Below, piece by piece: positions 62,522-64,000 of a stretch of 64,000 nt of DNA (positions are counted from its first letter, which is position 1; each line of letters starts with the position of its first letter). The position numbers and the translations under genes were made by a program. The notes below the pieces were generated by a model. The model saw only the letters and a program-made list of their open reading frames with translations, did no database searches and was not told where the DNA came from. The stretch spans positions 44,124 to 108,123 of the forward strand of contig JANYEC010000004.1 in assembly GCA_025363295.1 (NCBI GenBank), given 5' to 3'. Source of the DNA: Akkermansiaceae bacterium (lineage in GTDB: Bacteria > Verrucomicrobiota > Verrucomicrobiia > Verrucomicrobiales > Akkermansiaceae).

Positions 62522-62962
62522 TCAGCCTTTACCGTCTAAGTATTTCCAATCTCCTTTGAAGCGCTTGAATCGTGATCGCTCGTGAAGTTTTTGGGGTTGC
62601 TCATCTTCAAAGTATTCGGCGATGAATTCGATTTTGCCGTTCTTGTCGCCTTTGCCCCCCTTGGAGCTGCTGATTATAGTAAGGAAGCGCCAATTGACCT
62701 GATAGATCGATTCTTCAATTCGGGCTCTCAAGTCAGCACCCCGGGTATCGGGGTGAGTGGTGCTGACAAGGTAATCGGTTAGCCGGAAAAAGTAGGCGCT
62801 GTAACGGGAGCGCATCAACTGTTCTGCTGTCTCGGGTTTCGCGCGGCCGAGGTGAAATGGCTCGCAGCAAAGAGCATAAGTTTCATGGCTTTTGCAAGGG
62901 CACAAGGATTGGCTCCTTTGCCCGGGAAACTTTTCCGGCATTGATTCTGATAGATCGCTCAT
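62522..62962 (-). CDS. YchJ-family (UPF0225) SEC-C motif protein
   Basis: A 146-residue protein from the ATG at 62962 (MSDLSESMPEKF). CPCKSHETYALCCEPFHLGRAKPETAEQLMRSRYSAYFFRLTDYLVSTTHPDTRG is the YchJ core with its Cys cluster (SEC-C-type zinc site, CPC...CC). The C-terminal part (VNWRFLTIISSSKGGKGDKNGKIEFIAEYF) is a cystatin-like/NTF2-like domain. Family function is unknown. Confidence 0.9.
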   Translation of the reverse strand: MSDLSESMPEKFPGQRSQSLCPCKSHETYALCCEPFHLGRAKPETAEQLMRSRYSAYFFRLTDYLVSTTHPDTRGADLRARIEESIYQVNWRFLTIISSSKGGKGDKNGKIEFIAEYFEDEQPQKLHERSRFKRFKGDWKYLDGKG

Positions 62963-63220
62963 GGGCGGAGTGTGGCGGGAAAGGTGACGGCGTGCCAAGC
63001 AGGCAATCCGCTTCGTGATACATCGCTTTACGCATGATTAAAACCATCAGTAAGATCGGCAATTTCCAAGGCATCATCTCCGACTCCGCCCCCCACCAGC
63101 TCGCTCGCCTGAAACCTTCTTTTTATCCAATCAAAAAACCAAGTAGAGCAACCCTCGCATGGTGGATCGCCCAGACTCCGCTCTTGAAGATTCCAGATGC
63201 GACTCCCAAAGTCCGCGGCG

Positions 63221-63931
63221 ATGCCGGATGAATTTGCCATTTCAAAATCCACACCCCGGGAAGCACTCTGGATGGCGGGAGTGCGTGCGGCGCGGGCAAA
63301 CCTAATGCCGGGTTTCATCGTGCAGGCGCTGATGTTAGGTTTGCTGCTGGCATATTATTTCTATCCGCCGACTCGCGATTGGTTGGATATGTTGGCAGAA
63401 ATCAAGCAGCGTTGGAGTTATGGATACTCCGCCATGAGCTCACTTGTCGCGGGTGCCATTATCCCGGAACTGCTGCGGGTTCTCCTCTTCCAAGGCAAGG
63501 AATTCCGTCGCTCTAACATTTCAAATTTACTTTTCACCGTACCTTTCTGGTGCACCATGGGTATGATTGTGGATTTTTTCTACCGTTGCCAAGCGGGGTG
63601 GTTCGGACAGGAAATGACTTTTTCGGTGATCGCCAAAAAGGTTATGGTAGATCAATTTCTCTACAATCCGCTATTTGCCTGCCCGGTAACGACATGGCTT
63701 TACGACTGGAAATCTCGGGGTTTCAAAACCCAGGGGACGGCCGTATTTTTCACTCTCGGTTATTATCGGGATTTTATAGTCCCCACCTTGTTAGCAACTT
63801 GGGGCGTATGGATCCCGGTCGTGTCTATCCTATATTCGCTGCCATCGCTGCTGCAAATTCCGCTGTTCGGTCTGGCGCTCTCGCTGTGGGTGATGCTCTA
63901 CACTTGGATGAGCGAGCAACGGGCGCGATGA
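63221..63931 (+). CDS. Multi-pass membrane protein, possibly Mpv17/PMP22-like
   Basis: A 236-residue protein from the ATG at 63221, with about five hydrophobic segments (MLGLLLAYYFY, YSAMSSLVAGAIIPELL, NLLFTVPFWCTMGMIVDFFY, FIVPTLLATWGVWIPVVS, LSLWVMLYTWM). The order of helices and KVMVDQFLYNPLFACP before the last part are reminiscent of Mpv17-type proteins (K..DQ...P), but this is a weak resemblance. No other function can be assigned. Confidence 0.55.
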   Translation: MPDEFAISKSTPREALWMAGVRAARANLMPGFIVQALMLGLLLAYYFYPPTRDWLDMLAEIKQRWSYGYSAMSSLVAGAIIPELLRVLLFQGKEFRRSNISNLLFTVPFWCTMGMIVDFFYRCQAGWFGQEMTFSVIAKKVMVDQFLYNPLFACPVTTWLYDWKSRGFKTQGTAVFFTLGYYRDFIVPTLLATWGVWIPVVSILYSLPSLLQIPLFGLALSLWVMLYTWMSEQRAR

Positions 63932-63979
63932 TTTTCGCGATTGCCTCTGGTTTTTGATGAACTCTCGTTTACTGTTCGC

Positions 63980-64000
63980 ATGAACCGATGGACCACGATA
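63980..64000 (+). CDS. Possible start of a gene running off the window
   Basis: ATG AAC CGA TGG ACC ACG ATA is an open frame cut by the window end. Only seven codons are visible, so this is a guess based on position behind the previous gene. Confidence 0.2.

Overview
The window looks like chromosomal DNA of a Gram-negative bacterium of the Verrucomicrobia (PVC group), probably near Verrucomicrobiaceae/Luteolibacter. This is an inference from three things: outer-membrane genes (lpxA, rseP, RND-type adaptors); a secreted protein with the C-terminal architecture common in that phylum; and REP-like GTGVSPV/TGETPVP-encoding palindromes, which I recall from Verrucomicrobia and Planctomycetes. There are no rRNA genes, no CRISPR and no prophage. 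One tRNA (Val-UAC) is present. Most of the window is housekeeping or metabolism in short directons.

Layout. 0-9.4 kb: 3' end of an aquaporin, a GlsB/YeaQ-type membrane protein, a gene remnant, an M32 carboxypeptidase, a 3D-domain lipoprotein, an SDR epimerase with its GbsR/MarR-type regulator (both preceded by the same TTTCAG-N6-CTGAAA palindrome), a frameshifted secreted protein, a TrmH-type methyltransferase and a metallophosphoesterase. 9.4-16 kb: tRNA-Val, a TRAM-domain rRNA uracil methyltransferase, a NahK-like sugar kinase, an acyl-CoA ligase-like enzyme, an aminotransferase and an orphan efflux adaptor. 16-24.8 kb: a complete pentose (probably L-arabinose) regulon. A divergent LacI regulator faces ribulokinase, an FucI/AraA-superfamily isomerase, ribulose-5-phosphate 4-epimerase and a three-gene ABC importer. 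24.8-35 kb: an RRM RNA-binding protein with a long structured leader, an aldo/keto reductase, a 0.8-kb poorly coding region, endonuclease III, prfB with its programmed frameshift, an AlkD-like protein, a HAD phosphatase, an NlpC/P60 peptidase, the XTP pyrophosphatase and a thioredoxin-like protein.

35-50 kb: an ABC-2 permease, an M15 peptidase, small lipoproteins, leuS, a ferritin-like (DUF455)/ATP-grasp fusion, an ABC ATPase, a pseudopilin, lpxA, mnmG and cdd. Two perfect TGTTCCACGTGGAACA (parS-like) palindromes and one degenerate copy lie in or beside mnmG. 50-64 kb: a pyruvate dehydrogenase cluster (E1 alpha, E1 beta, two tiny lipoproteins, E2; no E3), an SDR, rseP, a MacAB-like adaptor/permease/ATPase operon, a YchJ-family protein and a membrane protein.

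The most striking feature is in leuS. A complete REP-associated tyrosine transposase (RAYT) element of 663 bp, bounded by 30-bp perfect inverted repeats, sits in frame and in the same orientation in the editing-domain region of leucyl-tRNA synthetase. It yields a 1061-residue open reading frame in which both the LeuRS signature motifs and the HUH/Tyr transposase motifs are intact. The transposase part has no ATG of its own ahead of its catalytic motif.
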